Shown piece by piece: positions 62,407 through 64,000 of a stretch of DNA of 64,000 nucleotides. The position numbers and the translations under genes were made by a program. Numbering within the stretch: position 1 is the stretch's first letter; every line of letters begins with the position of its first letter. Source of the DNA: Anthoceros angustus (lineage: Eukaryota; Streptophyta; Anthocerotopsida; Anthocerotales; Anthocerotaceae); contig MU008152.1 in NCBI GenBank assembly GCA_010909165.1, forward strand, positions 558,001-622,000, written 5' to 3'. The notes below the pieces were generated by a model. It searched no databases. It was given only the letters and a program-made list of their open reading frames with translations, and was not told the origin of the DNA.

Positions 62407-63815
62407 CACAACCATGGGATCGTCGGTTATCAAGAAATCATTCTCCCCACAACCGGACCCCTCTCTATAATCGGGACATAGTTAGTAATCTCGCAAGAGG
62501 ACCTTCAACCAATGCCACAGTCGAGTGTCCACCCTTCTCCTCTCGAACAAACTCACGCACGTCGAGCATCCTTCTTGGATGAGAAGTGCCTTGGCGGTTT
62601 AGGAATGTCTTTTGGGAACTAAATAAGTTCCTTCACTGTGCACCAAGACACCATCAACTTTACCATCATCCTGCAGGATGGGTTGCGATGAAGAACTGCG
62701 GATTTGACACTGTCTTGTGTGTACGGCTTAGCCATGACTTCACCAAGGACCCTTGCTTTTTCCGTCCAAGGCTGGGTTTCCTTTTAGGAGCCATCGCAAA
62801 GCCAAAAAGAATTAGAGTGGACAAGGAACAAACCATCCTAAAGGAGAACTTCAAACAAAAATCAAAACCAAAAACACTTACGTGGTGTTCGAACTTCCAA
62901 AACGAACTTCCTCTGAAGGGTCTAAGATGATTATAAAACAATCCAAGACAAAGAGAGGTGTGGGGACATGGCATGAACATTCATTGAATCTACACATTGT
63001 TAAATTTAGTGATCCTTTCCACTTTATGTTAGTGAGAGAAGAGCACTCCTTTCCCAAAAATACCCACATACTTCCCGTAATTAGACCTATTTGCCAAATA
63101 ATAAGAACACAAAAACTGTTAGCCCAGCATAAACAAACAAAGACAGCATAACGACGAACATTCAATCGACTAATCAAGCAAGAAGAGGTTATCCACGATT
63201 CACGAGACGAATCGAACGTTAGGGCCAACCCTTCACACGATGAGTGAAGCCTACACACAAAAATTTGAATTAAATAACATAAGTGGTACCAAAGCAAACT
63301 CTTACCACAAAGAAGAACCAAACAATGACGAAAATGACAAAGACCATCGGTCAATACATCAAGAATCATACCATATCAAGGATAACAACATAAACAAAAC
63401 TTCAACCGTCGGACCAAAGCTTGTCCGAAAGCTTGTCGCACCAAAGCGAAAACCAATAAGAAAGAAAGCACGTTTTGCATGACAAAACAAACAAACGACA
63501 TGTAATTATAATTGTCAATGCAAGAGAAAAAGTAAACCAGGACAAATGTAACTCAAGTCACAGTTTGCACAGACTGTTAACCAACACTCTCTTACATTAA
63601 AAAATCTTGCGGCCAATTACTTCCTGCGTCTCAGACAAGAATACAAGACAATTAAAAAATGCTGCTCAACATAAAGAACAATGCAAGGTACTGAAAACAA
63701 GATAACTGATAGCATTTTTCAACAACAACATATGCGTAAAGCTAGAGTAACAAAATGACACAAAAGACGTTTCCTGACGTACCAAACAAGGTCCCAAACT
63801 GTGTCCGCCACTACA
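62407..63815 (+). repeat. Segmental duplication, copy 2
   Basis: The stretch matches 54,047-55,515. On the minus strand the MAPKRKP start is kept (ATG at about 62,794) but the following codons differ through indels, so this copy is probably not functional. It may also be an allele placed in tandem by the assembly. Confidence 0.85.
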
Positions 63816-63835
63816 TTTGAAACCTTGTATTAGGA

Positions 63836-64000
63836 ACGCCGAAGGCGTCACGGCGAGAACGGTCGAGGCCGCAGGCCGAGACCGTTTCAGGCCGTGGCGC
63901 CCGACGAGCGCTCGCTCGGGCGTAAGGGAGCGCCGAGGGCCGAGACGCCACCACTCGACTTCGACCGAGGTGTAGCCGAGGTCCGTATGCATCTTTAGAA
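63836..64000. other. Abrupt GC-rich, palindrome-rich sequence at the window end
   Basis: From ATTAGGAACGCCGAAGGCG on, the composition changes sharply. Short palindromes abound (CGCCGAAGGCG; AACGGTC...GACCGTT enclosing two GGCC; GAGCGCTCGCTC). It does not resemble any other part of the window. No frame is long enough to judge. Confidence 0.6.

Overview
The window looks like a transposon-dense stretch of a large plant-lineage nuclear genome. The evidence is the combination of Ty3/gypsy polyproteins of plant type, an L1-type LINE, a LINE with a restriction-like nuclease end, a CACTA-like terminus, GT-AG introns and many minisatellites. A streptophyte (charophyte alga, bryophyte or fern) is my inference; nothing in the sequence fixes the species. 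I see no confident rRNA, tRNA, CRISPR array or bacterial-type operon, and no host gene that I can name with certainty.

Layout. 1-2,340: a dispersed repeat and a broken gypsy pol fragment (minus). 2,340-9,000: a protein-coding family that I do not recognise, split into a 5' piece (2,699-2,992) and a 3' piece (7,939-8,985). Between the pieces lie a dispersed element with a 48/51-bp minisatellite, a LINE inserted into that element with a 13-bp target duplication, and the promoter-proximal part of a coding LTR. 9,000-13,390: an L1-type LINE (minus), interrupted by two tandem arrays. 14,250-15,707: the best copy of the unknown family (minus), with duplicated exons. 16,000-20,130: a small membrane-protein-like candidate, several tandem arrays and a decayed coding remnant.

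20,135-46,025 is the centrepiece. It is one retroelement insertion with the structure LTR-internal-LTR-internal-LTR, flanked by a 5-bp duplication GTCAT. The LTRs are about 4.4 kb long. Each has TGTGG...CCACA ends and, on the minus strand, a TATA box, a long accessory reading frame, and an AATAAA signal at its end. The LTR therefore looks like a self-contained transcription unit upstream of gag-pol. The internal regions run gag, zinc knuckle, protease, RT, RNase H, integrase on the minus strand and are broken by many indels. The copies also contain patches copied from elsewhere in the element and an exact 17 x 41-bp array beside one TATA box. Part of this may be assembly artefact.

46,640-49,060: a second gypsy lineage whose integrase ends in a PHD-type zinc finger. 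50,050-50,395: an inverted copy of the minisatellite element. 51,350-54,520: a spliced gene (minus) that resembles Crypton-type/DUF3504 tyrosine recombinases; its 5' part is duplicated at 62,407-63,815 directly after a single N. 56,406-58,809: a 2.4-kb TIR element, probably Mutator-like, carrying about 0.9 kb of extremely GC-rich degenerate repeat. 59,200-62,405: a CTTGGCC-rich promoter region and a CACTA-like terminus. The last 165 bases change abruptly to GC-rich palindromic sequence.

These genes do not form a pathway. They are layered mobile elements and their remains, and the nested target duplications give the order of events at several sites.
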